Shown here: positions 34,494-44,129 of the stretch, one piece after another
Numbering within the stretch: the stretch's first letter is position 1
How the letters are laid out: each line of letters begins with the position of its first letter
From: Methanoculleus chikugoensis
Lineage (GTDB): Archaea; Halobacteriota; Methanomicrobia; Methanomicrobiales; Methanoculleaceae
NCBI RefSeq assembly: GCF_900095385.1
Contig: NZ_FMID01000025.1
Span: 1 to 56,263 of the forward strand
DNA length: 56,263 nucleotides
Reading direction: 5' to 3'
The notes under the pieces: model-generated
Told to the model about the DNA's origin: nothing
Database searches by the model: none
Seen by the model: the letters and a program-made list of their open reading frames with translations, nothing else
Program-made: the position numbers and the translations under genes

Positions 34494-36458
34494 CTAAATC
34501 ATTGTATTTACATCGAGTACCGGCACGACATCCCCGTCTCCGGGGATGGTGATCCCGCTGATCCCGCGGCAGTTGCCTGCAATGTTGGAGAGCGGTTTTA
34601 CCACTACCTCCTGCTGGCCGTCGACGGTGTCGACGACGATGCAGCATCTCCTGCCGTCGTTCTGCAGCACGACCAGCGTGTTGCTCTTCTCTGCCCGGCC
34701 GAACATATCCTCCAGGCGATGCATGGGAAGGGTCTGGTCCCGGAGCAGGATCGCCTCGGTGTTGCCGATCCGGTGAATCGCCTCCGGTCTCGTCTGCGCC
34801 ACCTCGACGACGTTGCTGATCGGGATGGCGCACCGCATCCCGTTGATGTGCACCATCATGACGTCGATGATCGCCATCGTCGGGGGCAGCACCAGTTCGA
34901 ACATCGTCCCTCTGCCGACCTCGGTCTCGACCTTGATCGTTCCTTTGAGCGATTCGATCGTCTTCTTGACCACATCGAGTCCGACGCCCCTGCCGCTGAT
35001 GTCGGTGATCGTCTCGGCCGTGCTGAACCCGGGCTCGAAGAGCAGGCCGACAAGTTCGTCTTTCGTTGCATTCGCCGCCGCTTCGGGCGTCATGAGGCCT
35101 CTCTCGACCCCTTTCTTCCGGAGTTTCTCGTGATCGATGCCGGCACCGTCGTCCTCGATCTCGATGACAACGTTGTCTTTGTCCCGCCGCGCCGACAGCC
35201 GCAGCAATCCTTTCGGGTGTTTGCCGCTGGCTTTTCGGATCTCCGGCGTCTCGATGCCGTGGTTCACGCCGTTCCTGATGAGGTGCAGGAGCGGGTCGGA
35301 GAGCCCGTCCATCATGCTCCGATCGAGTTCGGTCTCGCCGCCCTCGATGGTGAACTCGACCTCTTTCCCGTCGTGATTTGCAACGTCCCGCACGACGCGG
35401 GGAAGGCGGTTGAAGATACGTTCGAGCGGCATCATCCGGATCCCCATCATCAGGTTCTGGAGGTCGGAGACCGAACGGCCGACCATGGAGAGCGCCTCGT
35501 CGAACTCCTTGATGCCGTGCTTCTTCGCGATCTGCTCGAGCCGTCCGCGATTGATGACCAGGTCCTCCACCAGGTTCATCATCTGGTCGAGCCGCTGGAT
35601 GTCGACGCGGATGTTCTTGATCTCCCGGCTCTTCTCGGCCTTCGCCGGCCGCGGGGCCTGCGGTTCCGGAGCCGGTTCGGGTTTTTGGGTCTCCTCGCAC
35701 GCCGCCGGGGGGATCACGGGAGGAGCATCCAGCAGCGATTGCGGTGTGGAGAGGGCAAGGAGCGAGAGTTCCGTGCCGGAAGCGATCGTCCTGAGTGCAT
35801 CTTCCCCTGCCTCGCTCTCGATAAGAATCTCGAACGGCCCGTCGAACTTCCCGTCCTCGAGGAGTTCCCGTGCGGGGGTCGTCGAGTGGATCGTCCCGAG
35901 CTCTTCCAAATTCTGCAGGAGCAGCATCGCCCGGACGTCTTTCATGGTGCTGGACGGGTCGATGGCAACCGTTAACGTATACAGCGGGCGACCATCGGCG
36001 TCTTCTGCCGGTTCAGCCGGAATTTCGGCCGGGGGCGCCGCACCGGGAGATGGTTCATGCTCGCCCCCCTCCTCTTCTTCGGCAAACGCCTGGAGTTCCA
36101 GAACCAGACTTGCGGACTGCTCGTCGGACGGCGCTCCTCCTGCCTCGATAGCGTCCAGCATCTCCTCAATCGCGTCGGTGCAGTTGAGCAGGAGATCGGT
36201 GAGCGACACGGTCGCCTCGCGCCGGCCGCTCCTGATGAGAGAGAATACGTCCTCCATCGAGTGGCAGAGATGCTCCATCGCATCAAAGCCCATCGATGCA
36301 GACATGCCCTTGAGTGTATGTGCGGACCGGAAGATCTCGTCGATGGCGGCCTGCTGGTCATCCCCGGTCTCGAGAGCAAGAAGATTGTTCACGATGTTCT
36401 CGTGGTTCTCTCGCGATTCCTCAACAAACAGCTTCCGATATCCCTCTTCATCAAACAT
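34494..36458 (-). CDS. cheA: Chemotaxis histidine kinase CheA
   Basis: A 654-residue kinase. P1 carries the phospho-His47 (RSAHTLKGMSASMGF). A Glu/Pro-rich linker leads to P2 (about 145-235, YTLTVAIDPSSTMKDV). P3 is the dimerisation helix (RVDIQRLDQMMNLVEDLVI). The P4 ATPase has the N-box LIRNGVNHGIE, the G-box EDDGAGID and GRGVGLDVV. P5 is the CheW-like domain (GTMFELVLPPTMAIIDVMM to the C-terminus). It phosphorylates CheY and CheB. The last eight bases of cheB overlap its start. Confidence 0.95.
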   Translation of the reverse strand: MFDEEGYRKLFVEESRENHENIVNNLLALETGDDQQAAIDEIFRSAHTLKGMSASMGFDAMEHLCHSMEDVFSLIRSGRREATVSLTDLLLNCTDAIEEMLDAIEAGGAPSDEQSASLVLELQAFAEEEEGGEHEPSPGAAPPAEIPAEPAEDADGRPLYTLTVAIDPSSTMKDVRAMLLLQNLEELGTIHSTTPARELLEDGKFDGPFEILIESEAGEDALRTIASGTELSLLALSTPQSLLDAPPVIPPAACEETQKPEPAPEPQAPRPAKAEKSREIKNIRVDIQRLDQMMNLVEDLVINRGRLEQIAKKHGIKEFDEALSMVGRSVSDLQNLMMGIRMMPLERIFNRLPRVVRDVANHDGKEVEFTIEGGETELDRSMMDGLSDPLLHLIRNGVNHGIETPEIRKASGKHPKGLLRLSARRDKDNVVIEIEDDGAGIDHEKLRKKGVERGLMTPEAAANATKDELVGLLFEPGFSTAETITDISGRGVGLDVVKKTIESLKGTIKVETEVGRGTMFELVLPPTMAIIDVMMVHINGMRCAIPISNVVEVAQTRPEAIHRIGNTEAILLRDQTLPMHRLEDMFGRAEKSNTLVVLQNDGRRCCIVVDTVDGQQEVVVKPLSNIAGNCRGISGITIPGDGDVVPVLDVNTMI

Positions 36459-37485
36459 GATTCACCTCGAGTTGTTTGACTGCTCTCGTGATCTCGCGCG
36501 CGAGACCCTTGAGCGGGACCACCTTATCGACACAGTTCCTGGAGAGGGCGGAGCGCGCCATTCCGTATACAAGGCAGTCCTCTTCGGCGCATACCATCGT
36601 CCTGCCGCCTGCAGTCTTCACCGCGAGCATTCCCTCGCCGCCGTCGTTCCCCATCCCCGAGAGGATCACGGCGACGGTGCGCGGACCGAATACGTGTGCT
36701 GCAGAGGCAAAGGTCTTGTCGACGGCAGGCCGGACCGCGTGCAGGCGGGGAGCGGTCGAGTGGATGATTCGCCCGTGGTTTTTTCCGTTGCCCGCTGCGA
36801 CTCCCGAGATGATGGTGTGGAACCCGGCCTTTGCGATCAGGATTGTTCCGGTCTGCAGGCTGTCTCCGTTCTCGGTCTCTTTCACGGGGAGAGCAGAGAC
36901 TCTGTTCAGGCGCTCGGCGAGCGATGCGGTGAACCCCTCGGGCATGTGCTGGGTGACGACGACCGCGGCAGGCAGGTCCGGCGGAAGCGCGGAGAGGAGC
37001 GTGTCGAGCATCGGCGGACCCCCGGCGGAAGAGCCTATCAAAACGACTGCATCAGCCTCATTCCGGCTGATTGCAGCAGATTTTACGATCGTCGGGAGCG
37101 CGACAAGGTTCCTGATCTTCTGGATGAGTTCGTTCTCGATGCCCCTGACGTTCGGGACATCCCTCGGTTTGAGCATGAAGTCGTCCGCCCCGAGCCGCAA
37201 CGCCCGGTGAGTCATATCGGCCTGGCGGGACGTCAGGGTGCTCAGGACGATCACTTTCGGTTTCGCGGGAACCCCGGAAAGCGCCTCAAGTGTCTCAAGG
37301 CCGTTCATCCGGGGCATCTCGATGTCGAGCGTGACGACGTCGGGTTTCAGACTGGATATCTTTTCGAGGGCATCGATGCCGTTGACCGCCGTTCCGACCA
37401 CTTCGATATCAGGGGCGCCTTTGAGCAGATCCCGGAGTATCGTGCGGATGAAGAGCGAGTCGTCGACGATCAGAACCCGTATCAT
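36451..37485 (-). CDS. cheB: Chemotaxis response regulator methylesterase CheB
   Basis: A 344-residue protein. The receiver domain (1-120) has the acidic pair VDDS (8-9), phospho-acceptor Asp54 (TLDIEMP) and switch Lys in LKPRD. The methylesterase domain has Ser in IGSSAGG, His in VVTQHMPEGF and Asp in SGMGNDGGEG. The ATG at 37485 (MIRVLIVDDS) is correct, since upstream in-frame sequence lies in cheY and is not receiver-like. It removes methyl groups from receptors when phosphorylated by CheA. The receptor methyltransferase CheR is not in the window. Confidence 0.94.
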   Translation of the reverse strand: MIRVLIVDDSLFIRTILRDLLKGAPDIEVVGTAVNGIDALEKISSLKPDVVTLDIEMPRMNGLETLEALSGVPAKPKVIVLSTLTSRQADMTHRALRLGADDFMLKPRDVPNVRGIENELIQKIRNLVALPTIVKSAAISRNEADAVVLIGSSAGGPPMLDTLLSALPPDLPAAVVVTQHMPEGFTASLAERLNRVSALPVKETENGDSLQTGTILIAKAGFHTIISGVAAGNGKNHGRIIHSTAPRLHAVRPAVDKTFASAAHVFGPRTVAVILSGMGNDGGEGMLAVKTAGGRTMVCAEEDCLVYGMARSALSRNCVDKVVPLKGLAREITRAVKQLEVNHV

Positions 37486-37487
37486 GG

Positions 37488-37850
37488 TTACGCACTGAGG
37501 ACGTTCTTGACTTCTTCGAGGACTTTCGGAGCCTGGAACGGTTTGACGATGTAGCCTCTCGCCCCGCTCTTGACGGCGAGTTTGACCATCTGCTCCTGGC
37601 CGACCGCCGTGCACATGATGACTTTTGCTGCCGGGTCGGCCGCTTTGATGGCCTTGAGCGCCTCGATCCCGTTCATCTTCGGCATGACCACGTCCATCGT
37701 GACGAGGTCCGGCTTGAGTTCCTGATACCTGGCGAGGGCCTCCGCCCCGTCCGCTGCCTCACCGACGATGTCGTGCCCGCCGGAGAAGAGGATGTTCTTC
37801 AGCAGCGTTCTCATGAACATTGTGTCATCGACGATTAAGATTCTCCCCAT
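37488..37850 (-). CDS. cheY: Chemotaxis response regulator CheY
   Basis: A 120-residue single receiver domain: acidic pair VDDT (8-9), phospho-Asp53 (VTMDVVMPKMNG), Thr in IMCTAVGQ and Lys in IVKPF. In archaea CheY-P reaches the archaellum motor through CheF, whose gene is immediately upstream. It is first in a coupled cheY-B-A-C-D unit. The TATA box at 37884-37893 lies in the gap to cheF. Confidence 0.94.
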   Translation of the reverse strand: MGRILIVDDTMFMRTLLKNILFSGGHDIVGEAADGAEALARYQELKPDLVTMDVVMPKMNGIEALKAIKAADPAAKVIMCTAVGQEQMVKLAVKSGARGYIVKPFQAPKVLEEVKNVLSA

Positions 37851-37883
37851 CGAACACCACTCATTGAATATTTGATAAAAAAG

Positions 37884-37893
37884 TTATATATAT
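37884..37893 (-). promoter_or_regulatory. TATA box of the cheYBACD operon
   Basis: On the minus strand, ATATATATAA lies about 35-40 bp upstream of the cheY ATG in AT-rich DNA between cheF and cheY. It suggests the che genes can be transcribed separately from the arl-cheF genes. Confidence 0.55.
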
Positions 37894-37919
37894 CTTCGTA
37901 TTTTGAAGAAATAAGGTTT

Positions 37920-38726
37920 TTAATCTATTGGAGATTTTACAGACTCTGAGATGTATCTTACGCCTTTCGGGGTAAGTTGTACCTCCTTCCTGACGTAGAG
38001 CACTTCAGCGAGGCCCGAGCCGAGAAGTTTCTCGTAGACGGCTTCGAGTTCTTTGTGCGAGAGTTTCAGCATGTTCTCGATGGCGCTCGAGTCCATCCCG
38101 CTGTAGACCAGCATGGCCACCTGCCCGGTCAGGGGATCGATCTCCTCGCGGATCTCGGTGTCGTGTGTCGCCTCTTTGAGGAAGTTGTAGAGGACCTGGA
38201 GTGTCGTCAGCGGGCAGAGAACGAAACTCGTCACGAGCTCGTTCTCGATGAGGTGGTCGATCTTCACGACGTCGAGATTCTTCTCCTGGATCTCCCGGGA
38301 CGTAAGTTCGATGCCGGTCACTTCGTCGAGGGGGATGCAGACCTGCTTCTCCTGGCTGACGAACCAGATGCCGGTCTTCATGACGGCGATCGCGCCTTTC
38401 TCCCACTGGGCGTTCTGGACGAGCACCCCCCCGCGGATTGCGGGCGACATGAAGAAGGCGTTCAGCCGGTAGGCGCTGGCCTGGGTGATGATGAACTTCT
38501 TTAAGACCGCGAGAACCTTCTCGACCGAGGCGATGCGGTAGACGGTCTCTCCGTCCGCCCCGGCGGTGATGATAACCTGGTTCTTCTTCTCCTCGAGGTC
38601 GACCACGGATTTGTAGGGAACCTCCTGCTTAAGAGGAAGATCGATGCGGAAACGATCCTCGGCGATACCCATCGTCGTCGGAACCCATCTGCCTTCGTGC
38701 TCGACCTTTACCGGAACCGATTTCAT
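37920..38726 (-). CDS. cheF: Archaeal taxis adaptor CheF
   Basis: A 268-residue protein of the archaea-specific CheF (DUF439) family, which connects CheY-P to the archaellum motor. Features: an N-terminal beta-rich half (MKSVPVKVEHEGRWVPTTMG, PYKSVVDLEEKKNQVIITAG, RGGVLVQNAQWEKGAIAVMK). The C-terminal half is winged-helix-like (SSAIENMLKLSHKELEAVYE, VLYVRKEVQLTPKGVRYI). It sits between the acidic membrane protein and cheY, as usual for fla/che loci. Confidence 0.85.
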   Translation of the reverse strand: MKSVPVKVEHEGRWVPTTMGIAEDRFRIDLPLKQEVPYKSVVDLEEKKNQVIITAGADGETVYRIASVEKVLAVLKKFIITQASAYRLNAFFMSPAIRGGVLVQNAQWEKGAIAVMKTGIWFVSQEKQVCIPLDEVTGIELTSREIQEKNLDVVKIDHLIENELVTSFVLCPLTTLQVLYNFLKEATHDTEIREEIDPLTGQVAMLVYSGMDSSAIENMLKLSHKELEAVYEKLLGSGLAEVLYVRKEVQLTPKGVRYISESVKSPID

Positions 38727-38775
38727 CTCTTCCTCCCCTACCTCCTCTGTATTACTACCCTGCGCGATACCATCA

Positions 38776-39924
38776 TCATTGTGATCTCATTGCCGTGAGG
38801 ATATCCTCGAGTTCCCCCGCAAGTTCTTCTGCATGGAACTTCTCCCCTTTCAATTCGCGGACCAGGCTGATATCCTCCACATACTCTTTCTTCTTGGCGT
38901 CGGCTTTGAGTGCGGTGATCAGGTCGTCCTCGACCGCGCCGCCGGACGCAAAGGAAACCATGTCGAAGTCTTCTTTCGGCTCCTCCGCTATCTCTTCGAT
39001 GACCTCTTCTTCCGGGATAGGTTCTTCGGCGTCGATCTCCTCATCTTCTTCCTCGCCCTCGATCTCGCCAAGATCCAGCTCGTCGAGATCCAGCGCGTCG
39101 AGCGCGGAGAGTTCTTCGCTCAGCGCGCTCATGTCCGGCATACCGTCGTCTCCGGGCAGTTCCGGGACGTCCATTGCTACCGGCGGGAGGGCGCCGGCGG
39201 GCTCATCGGCACCCCCGGCAAGATCGATGCCGGTCGTGAGGTCGAACTCATCGAGTTCGTCCTGGTGCGACTTGAGGATATCCGATATGGCTTCCGCATC
39301 TTCCGCCGAGAGGAGAGAGATCTGGTCGGCGTCAAAGGCCGTTCCCGGATCGGACGCTTCATCGTCGAGATCGAGCCCCTCCAGCGAGTCGATGTCGAGG
39401 TCTGCAAGCGAAGCAAGGGGATCGGCAGAATTTCCGCCGGCCTTCGGGGGTGCCGGGGTTATGGGCTGATCGGGAATCGCACCCTCGACCGCCTGGTCGA
39501 GCATGGCGTCGATCTTCTGGATGTTGCTCTTCTTCTCATCCTCAGGGGAGCGGGCATGCGCGATCGCTTCCATGACCGATGCCTTGAAGGTCCCGAGCAT
39601 ACCGGGGATGTTGGAGAGGGCGATCCCGGAGAACGGGCGGCTCGAGGTGGAGGATGGGCTTTCTGCCGGTGCATCCGGTTTTGCCGTCTCCGGGACGTCG
39701 GATTGCTCCTTCTTCTTTCCGCGCTCCCGGAGCGCGGCGCGCAACCTCGACGGTTTCAGTTCGGCAAGGTCGAGCGCCCCGGTGACGACGAGCGCGAGAA
39801 ACCCTGCGAGCACGGTGCCTGCGATGATGATCTCGGTAGCGGCGTCGAAGACGATGATCACGGATCCTATACCGACGGTGATCAGGAACAGAAGCGGACG
39901 ACGTAAGTTATCTCTCAAGATCAC
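38776..39924 (-). CDS. Acidic membrane-anchored protein of the arl-che locus, function unknown
   Basis: A 382-residue protein. Two N-terminal membrane helices (about 10-25 and 32-50: LLFLITVGIGSVIIVF, IIIAGTVLAGFLALVV) are followed by a basic patch (RLRAALRERGKKKE). The rest (about 75-382) is Asp/Glu-rich, probably disordered or helical, and faces the cytoplasm. It contains repeated DLD/DELD runs (DIDSLEGLDLDDEASD, ALDLDELDLGEIEGEEEDEE) and ends in a more ordered charged helix (EDISLVRELKGEKFHAEELA). The GTG start overlaps the arlJ stop (GTGA, 39921-39924). It lies exactly between the motor genes and cheF. I recognise no domain. A role as a membrane tether between motor and taxis adaptor is a guess. 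Confidence 0.7.
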   Translation of the reverse strand: MILRDNLRRPLLFLITVGIGSVIIVFDAATEIIIAGTVLAGFLALVVTGALDLAELKPSRLRAALRERGKKKEQSDVPETAKPDAPAESPSSTSSRPFSGIALSNIPGMLGTFKASVMEAIAHARSPEDEKKSNIQKIDAMLDQAVEGAIPDQPITPAPPKAGGNSADPLASLADLDIDSLEGLDLDDEASDPGTAFDADQISLLSAEDAEAISDILKSHQDELDEFDLTTGIDLAGGADEPAGALPPVAMDVPELPGDDGMPDMSALSEELSALDALDLDELDLGEIEGEEEDEEIDAEEPIPEEEVIEEIAEEPKEDFDMVSFASGGAVEDDLITALKADAKKKEYVEDISLVRELKGEKFHAEELAGELEDILTAMRSQ

Positions 39925-41519
39925 ACCCCCGTGAATGTCGGAATGATAAAGAGTGCGCCCACGACGATCGGTGCAATGATGTAGACGACACCGGTTACCA
40001 CACAGAGCAGGCTTGTGAAGAAGTAGTACAGATATCGGTCGCCGCCCATGACAATCTTTCCTGCCAGTACATTTGCAACGGTCAGCATTAAGAGGATCGT
40101 TACCACGTAGGTTCGCATCGTGTCTTCGGGAAAGTTGGCGAAGATGTTTAGCGATGCTCCCATGCTGCTGCCGATAGAGGCCGACCCTCCCGAGAGCGCG
40201 GCCGAGGTCTCTGTGAAGCGGGTCATCACCTCCGTCACGGCACGGGACATCGCGAGGAGGATCTCGAAGAGGAAGACGAAGATGCTGATCATCGCTCCGT
40301 GCATCGGCACGAGGAGGACGACGAACCCCTTCACCATCATGTCGCGCTTTCTCCGGAGCAGCACCTGTTCGAGCATCGAGGAACTGACGATCTTTCCGAT
40401 CGCGTCGGGCGACCCGCCGAGAGCCACCGCGTCGCGGAAGATGTTCATGTACTTGTAGATCAGGTAACTGCCGGTCTCCCCGATGAACTTCTTCCAGCTC
40501 CCGGCTTCGTCGAGCCCGAGGTTCAACTTCGACGAGACCGAGTTGATGAACGGTTCCAGGTGGAAGAGCGACTTCCGGTCGACCTCCTGGAGCGCGTCGC
40601 CGGTGGTGATGCCTTTGCCGCCCATGATCGACCCGAGACCCCGGATGAACGTGGCGAAATCGTTGTCCCGGTTGACGACGTTCGCGTCGTCGATGTAGCC
40701 GATGACCCCGAGCGGCATCAGGAGCAGGCCGACGAGCAGGAAGATGATGCCCGCGTTGGCGCCGACGAGGATGAGCATCAGCCCGATTGCGGCGGTTATC
40801 GGCAGGATAAGGCGTTCCAGCCGCCGGATGAGGCCCTGCTCTCGTGAGCAGATCTCGGAAAGACCGTGCGTACGGGGGTCGTCGGGGACGGCCCGGTACA
40901 TGATCGTGAGGCCGAAGATCGATATTGCGAGGATGATGAAGTAGGATGTGTTCAGCGTCGCTTCAATCCCGTCGGGTGCGTAGATGGCGACCGAGATCAT
41001 CATGATGATCGCGACGAGCGCTCCGGAGAGGAGCATCGCGATGTAGGCGTCGCCCCATTTCTTCAGGAGTTCGATCCCCTGCTCGAACGAGTTCCGGTAG
41101 ATGCTCCGGATGCTTGAGAGTTCCGTGTTGATGAAGTCGTCATCCGGAACACCGGAGTCGATGGAGTTGGCGTAGCGGTTGAGCATGCTCTGGAGGGTTG
41201 CGTTCCGGCAACGCTCGGCGATCGCCCGGAGGGCGCTGGAGTAATTCTGGCCCCACTTGGCGACCAGACGCTGCACCTTTGCTATGTAGCGCGACGGGAT
41301 GTACTCGAACCGCTCGGCGGTGTACTGGAAGATCTCGGGCCTGGTCACGGTCGATGTGGTGATCGCGGCCATGTAGGTGTACATGAGGAGCAGGTCCTGC
41401 TCCATCTTCTTGTTCTCGAGGATGGTGGAGCGGAGATCGGCGAGAGCTGCAGCCTGCTCCTCGAACGGGATCTTTCCCTGGTTTGCCGCCCGCAGCCGTT
41501 CGGTCACATCCTCGAACAA
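39921..41519 (-). CDS. arlJ: Archaellum membrane platform protein ArlJ (FlaJ)
   Basis: A 532-residue polytopic membrane protein of the type II/IV secretion-platform (T2SSF) family. Soluble helical domains alternate with membrane helix groups (about 165-215, 245-280, 405-440 and the C-terminal 475-530). Conserved cytoplasmic stretches include LVAKWGQNYSSALRAIAERC and NRDNDFATFIRGLGSIMGGK. It anchors the ArlI/ArlH motor. The start codon is TTG (41517-41519, rare but used in archaea), preceded by GAGGTG. It follows arlI with a 3-bp gap. Confidence 0.92.
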   Translation of the reverse strand: MFEDVTERLRAANQGKIPFEEQAAALADLRSTILENKKMEQDLLLMYTYMAAITTSTVTRPEIFQYTAERFEYIPSRYIAKVQRLVAKWGQNYSSALRAIAERCRNATLQSMLNRYANSIDSGVPDDDFINTELSSIRSIYRNSFEQGIELLKKWGDAYIAMLLSGALVAIIMMISVAIYAPDGIEATLNTSYFIILAISIFGLTIMYRAVPDDPRTHGLSEICSREQGLIRRLERLILPITAAIGLMLILVGANAGIIFLLVGLLLMPLGVIGYIDDANVVNRDNDFATFIRGLGSIMGGKGITTGDALQEVDRKSLFHLEPFINSVSSKLNLGLDEAGSWKKFIGETGSYLIYKYMNIFRDAVALGGSPDAIGKIVSSSMLEQVLLRRKRDMMVKGFVVLLVPMHGAMISIFVFLFEILLAMSRAVTEVMTRFTETSAALSGGSASIGSSMGASLNIFANFPEDTMRTYVVTILLMLTVANVLAGKIVMGGDRYLYYFFTSLLCVVTGVVYIIAPIVVGALFIIPTFTGV

Positions 41520-41522
41520 CGC

Positions 41523-43376
41523 CTACACCTCGATATTAAGCAGCCCCTGTTTCTTGATCTTCGTGGTCATGTGGAAGAGATCCCAGAACTGGGTGTACCC
41601 TGCCTTGTGGAGCCGCTCAAGAATTTTGGCGCGTTTATCGACCTCGTCGTAGATCTCGGCCCGCCGATTTTCGGGGATGCCGAGCATCGTTGCGATCTTA
41701 TTCTCAAGCAGGTAACTGCTTCCTTTACCGGTGAAGGTGAAGGTGTCGGTGGCGGGATCCCAGACGAACGCCGCCATGAAGGAGAACCCCTGCGTCTCGG
41801 GGTCGTAGCCCACGAGTTCGTTGACGCTGAGCATCCGGCGCACGGTTCCGCCCTGGGGGAGTTTCACCGCGCTCTGGATGATGACCAGATTGAGGTTGTC
41901 GACGTAGGTCTTCGGGATGTTGATCGGGTCGCCGCAGAGACGCTGGATCAGTTTCTCGACCGACGCTGCGTGGAAGGTGCTCATCACCGGGTGACCGGTC
42001 TGCATCGCGGAGAACGCGACGGACCCTTCCACACCACGGATCTCACCGACCAGGATCTGGTTCGGACGCTGACGCAGTGCAGCTTTGAGGAGATCGAACA
42101 TCGTGACCTCCGAGCCTTCTCCTTCGCCCTTTCCTTTGGCCTTCGCGACCTCGCGTGTCCAGTTCCTGTGAGGGACAGTCAGTTCCGGGGTATCCTCGAT
42201 GGTGACGATCTTGTTCTCGGGCGGGAGGAAGGTCGTCAGGGCGTTCAAGGTCGTCGTCTTGCCGCTTGCGGTCTCGCCGGAGACGAACATCGACATCCCG
42301 TACTCGAGGCAGATCCAGAGGTAGGCGGCCATCATGTAGTTGCACGCCCCGCTCTCGATCACCTGCAGGATGCTCAGGGGAACCTCGTTCACCTTACGAA
42401 TGGTGAAGTTGCTCCCGTGTTTGCTGATCTCCGTTCCGTAGACGATGTTGATACGCGAGCCGTCGGGGAGGGTCGAGTCCACGATGGGGTTCCGATACGT
42501 CAGCGGCCGTTTGATCCGCTCGGCGAGTTTGATGACGAAGTTGTCGAGTTCCTGCGAGTCCCGGAACCCAATGACCGACTTTAGGCCTTTGAAGATCTTG
42601 TGCTCGATGAAGATCGGCCCGACGCCGTCGCAGGTGATATCTTCGATATACTGGTCGGAGAGGAACGGTTTGAGCGTCCCCATCTCGATCTTGTCGCGGA
42701 CGATCATGTACTCGAGCGCCCTGTACTCCTGTTGCGTGAGGACGATCCGCCCGTCGGCAAGTTCCTGATGCCCCTCCGTCCGGGGTTGCTTCGGCGCTCC
42801 GATCTCCGAGGTGAGGAAGGTTTTTATCCGGGTCGCGAGATCCTTTGCCGTCCCGCCGGCAAGCAGCGACTCGTCGATCTCCTCGCCCGGCCGCTTGATG
42901 TAGACGAGTTGCTGGATGAAGCCCTTCAGCACCCCGATCCGTGCCTGCTCGGTCACCGGTTCCTCGTCGAGGGCGTCGATCATATCGATCAGTCTCTCCT
43001 CGATCACCGGGAGGATCTCTTTGACGGAGTGGAGAAACGAAGGCTCGATCGGGATGTACCAGTTCCGGACGTCGTTCGGGTCGGGGAAGATGTGGATGAA
43101 CGTCGTCTCGTTCACCGGGTAGATGATGTTCGGGTTCTCCATCGATTTCAGGTCCTTCTTCAACTCCGAGAGGAAGAGCGGGATGCCGACGGTGTTGACC
43201 GGCAGGATGTGGAGGTACTCGAGGAGGTGAGGGCTTGCCTTGACGTAGTCGCGTGCGTTTGCCGGGAGCATCCTGTAGAGCGCGCAGGACTCGACGTTGT
43301 TGTAGCAGTCGTTCCCCTCGTCGATGAACTCCGGCTCGAAGGGGAGGGTCACCGTTGCTTCCAGCGCCGACGCCAT
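41523..43376 (-). CDS. arlI: Archaellum motor ATPase ArlI (FlaI)
   Basis: A 617-residue secretion-type ATPase driving both assembly and rotation. Motifs: Walker A SGETASGKTTTLNAL, the Asp box region EDTPELTVPH, Walker B NQILVGEIRG and the His box TGHPVMSTFHAA. The N-terminal domain (about 1-230) is longer than in type IV pilus ATPases, as typical of ArlI. The gene lies between arlH and arlJ in the order conserved across archaea. Confidence 0.95.
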   Translation of the reverse strand: MASALEATVTLPFEPEFIDEGNDCYNNVESCALYRMLPANARDYVKASPHLLEYLHILPVNTVGIPLFLSELKKDLKSMENPNIIYPVNETTFIHIFPDPNDVRNWYIPIEPSFLHSVKEILPVIEERLIDMIDALDEEPVTEQARIGVLKGFIQQLVYIKRPGEEIDESLLAGGTAKDLATRIKTFLTSEIGAPKQPRTEGHQELADGRIVLTQQEYRALEYMIVRDKIEMGTLKPFLSDQYIEDITCDGVGPIFIEHKIFKGLKSVIGFRDSQELDNFVIKLAERIKRPLTYRNPIVDSTLPDGSRINIVYGTEISKHGSNFTIRKVNEVPLSILQVIESGACNYMMAAYLWICLEYGMSMFVSGETASGKTTTLNALTTFLPPENKIVTIEDTPELTVPHRNWTREVAKAKGKGEGEGSEVTMFDLLKAALRQRPNQILVGEIRGVEGSVAFSAMQTGHPVMSTFHAASVEKLIQRLCGDPINIPKTYVDNLNLVIIQSAVKLPQGGTVRRMLSVNELVGYDPETQGFSFMAAFVWDPATDTFTFTGKGSSYLLENKIATMLGIPENRRAEIYDEVDKRAKILERLHKAGYTQFWDLFHMTTKIKKQGLLNIEV

Positions 43377-43379
43377 TCT

Positions 43380-44120
43380 CTACACCTTCGCGACCGAGAC
43401 AGGGATGATCTTGATGCCGTACCCGGGGTGAACCTCGAAACTGATGATATTGCCCGTGGTCTTTCGTGCGCCGCGAACCTTGACGACCTCGAGCATCATG
43501 ACGTATTTGCCCCCGACGAGCGCCTTCTTCATGAAGAGGTGAGCGTCGCAGATCGAGCGGATCCGGACGAGCGAGTCCTCCACGAAGGCGTAGGTGTGGG
43601 GGGTTACGAGGATGGTCTTGCCGTGGTCGACGAGGTTCTTGCAGTTCGTGAAGAACGTGAGGACGGTGTCCTGCTTGGCGTACTCGGTGAAGAGGGTGAG
43701 CGAGTCGATGACGATCACCTGCGCCTTGCTCTGCTCCATGTAGGCGATCATCCGTTCGAGCGTCCCCTGCATCTTCTCCTTCGTCCACTCGAACCCGACG
43801 ACGTGCATGGGGAAGACCCGGAGGTAGCCCCAGGCGAAGTAGTCGGATATGTCGAGGCTCATCGACTCCATCTGGGTGATGAAACTCTTGCTCGTGTTCT
43901 CGGTCGAGAAGAGGTCGACGTTGAACCCCTGTTTCAAGGCGCCCCAGACGATCTGCTGGGTGAGCACGCTCTTTCCGGTGTCGTTCTCTCCCTCGATGAG
44001 GGTGAGGGATTGGAGCGGGAGGCCGTCGGCGATTTTCTTGTCGAGTTCGGTGTTTCCGGTCGAGAGGATCGTCTTGTCGGGTGTGTCGAGGATACTGCTG
44101 TTTGCGTCGCTCAGTGCCAT
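43380..44120 (-). CDS. arlH: Archaellum motor regulator ArlH (FlaH)
   Basis: A 246-residue RecA-like (KaiC-type) protein. Walker A is GENDTGKSVLTQQ and Walker B QVIVIDSLTLF. It binds ATP and docks on ArlI. I prefer ATG 44120 (MALSDANSS) because GGTGA lies at the proper distance upstream; a GTG at 44129 (MNNMALS) is in frame. Confidence 0.93.
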   Translation of the reverse strand: MALSDANSSILDTPDKTILSTGNTELDKKIADGLPLQSLTLIEGENDTGKSVLTQQIVWGALKQGFNVDLFSTENTSKSFITQMESMSLDISDYFAWGYLRVFPMHVVGFEWTKEKMQGTLERMIAYMEQSKAQVIVIDSLTLFTEYAKQDTVLTFFTNCKNLVDHGKTILVTPHTYAFVEDSLVRIRSICDAHLFMKKALVGGKYVMMLEVVKVRGARKTTGNIISFEVHPGYGIKIIPVSVAKV

Positions 44121-44129
44121 GTTATTCAC

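Noticed and set aside
34330-35975. Long ORFs on both strands within cheA and cheC
   Set aside because: Out-of-frame or antisense shadows; the Arg/Asp-rich translations show no domain, while CheA and CheC are complete.
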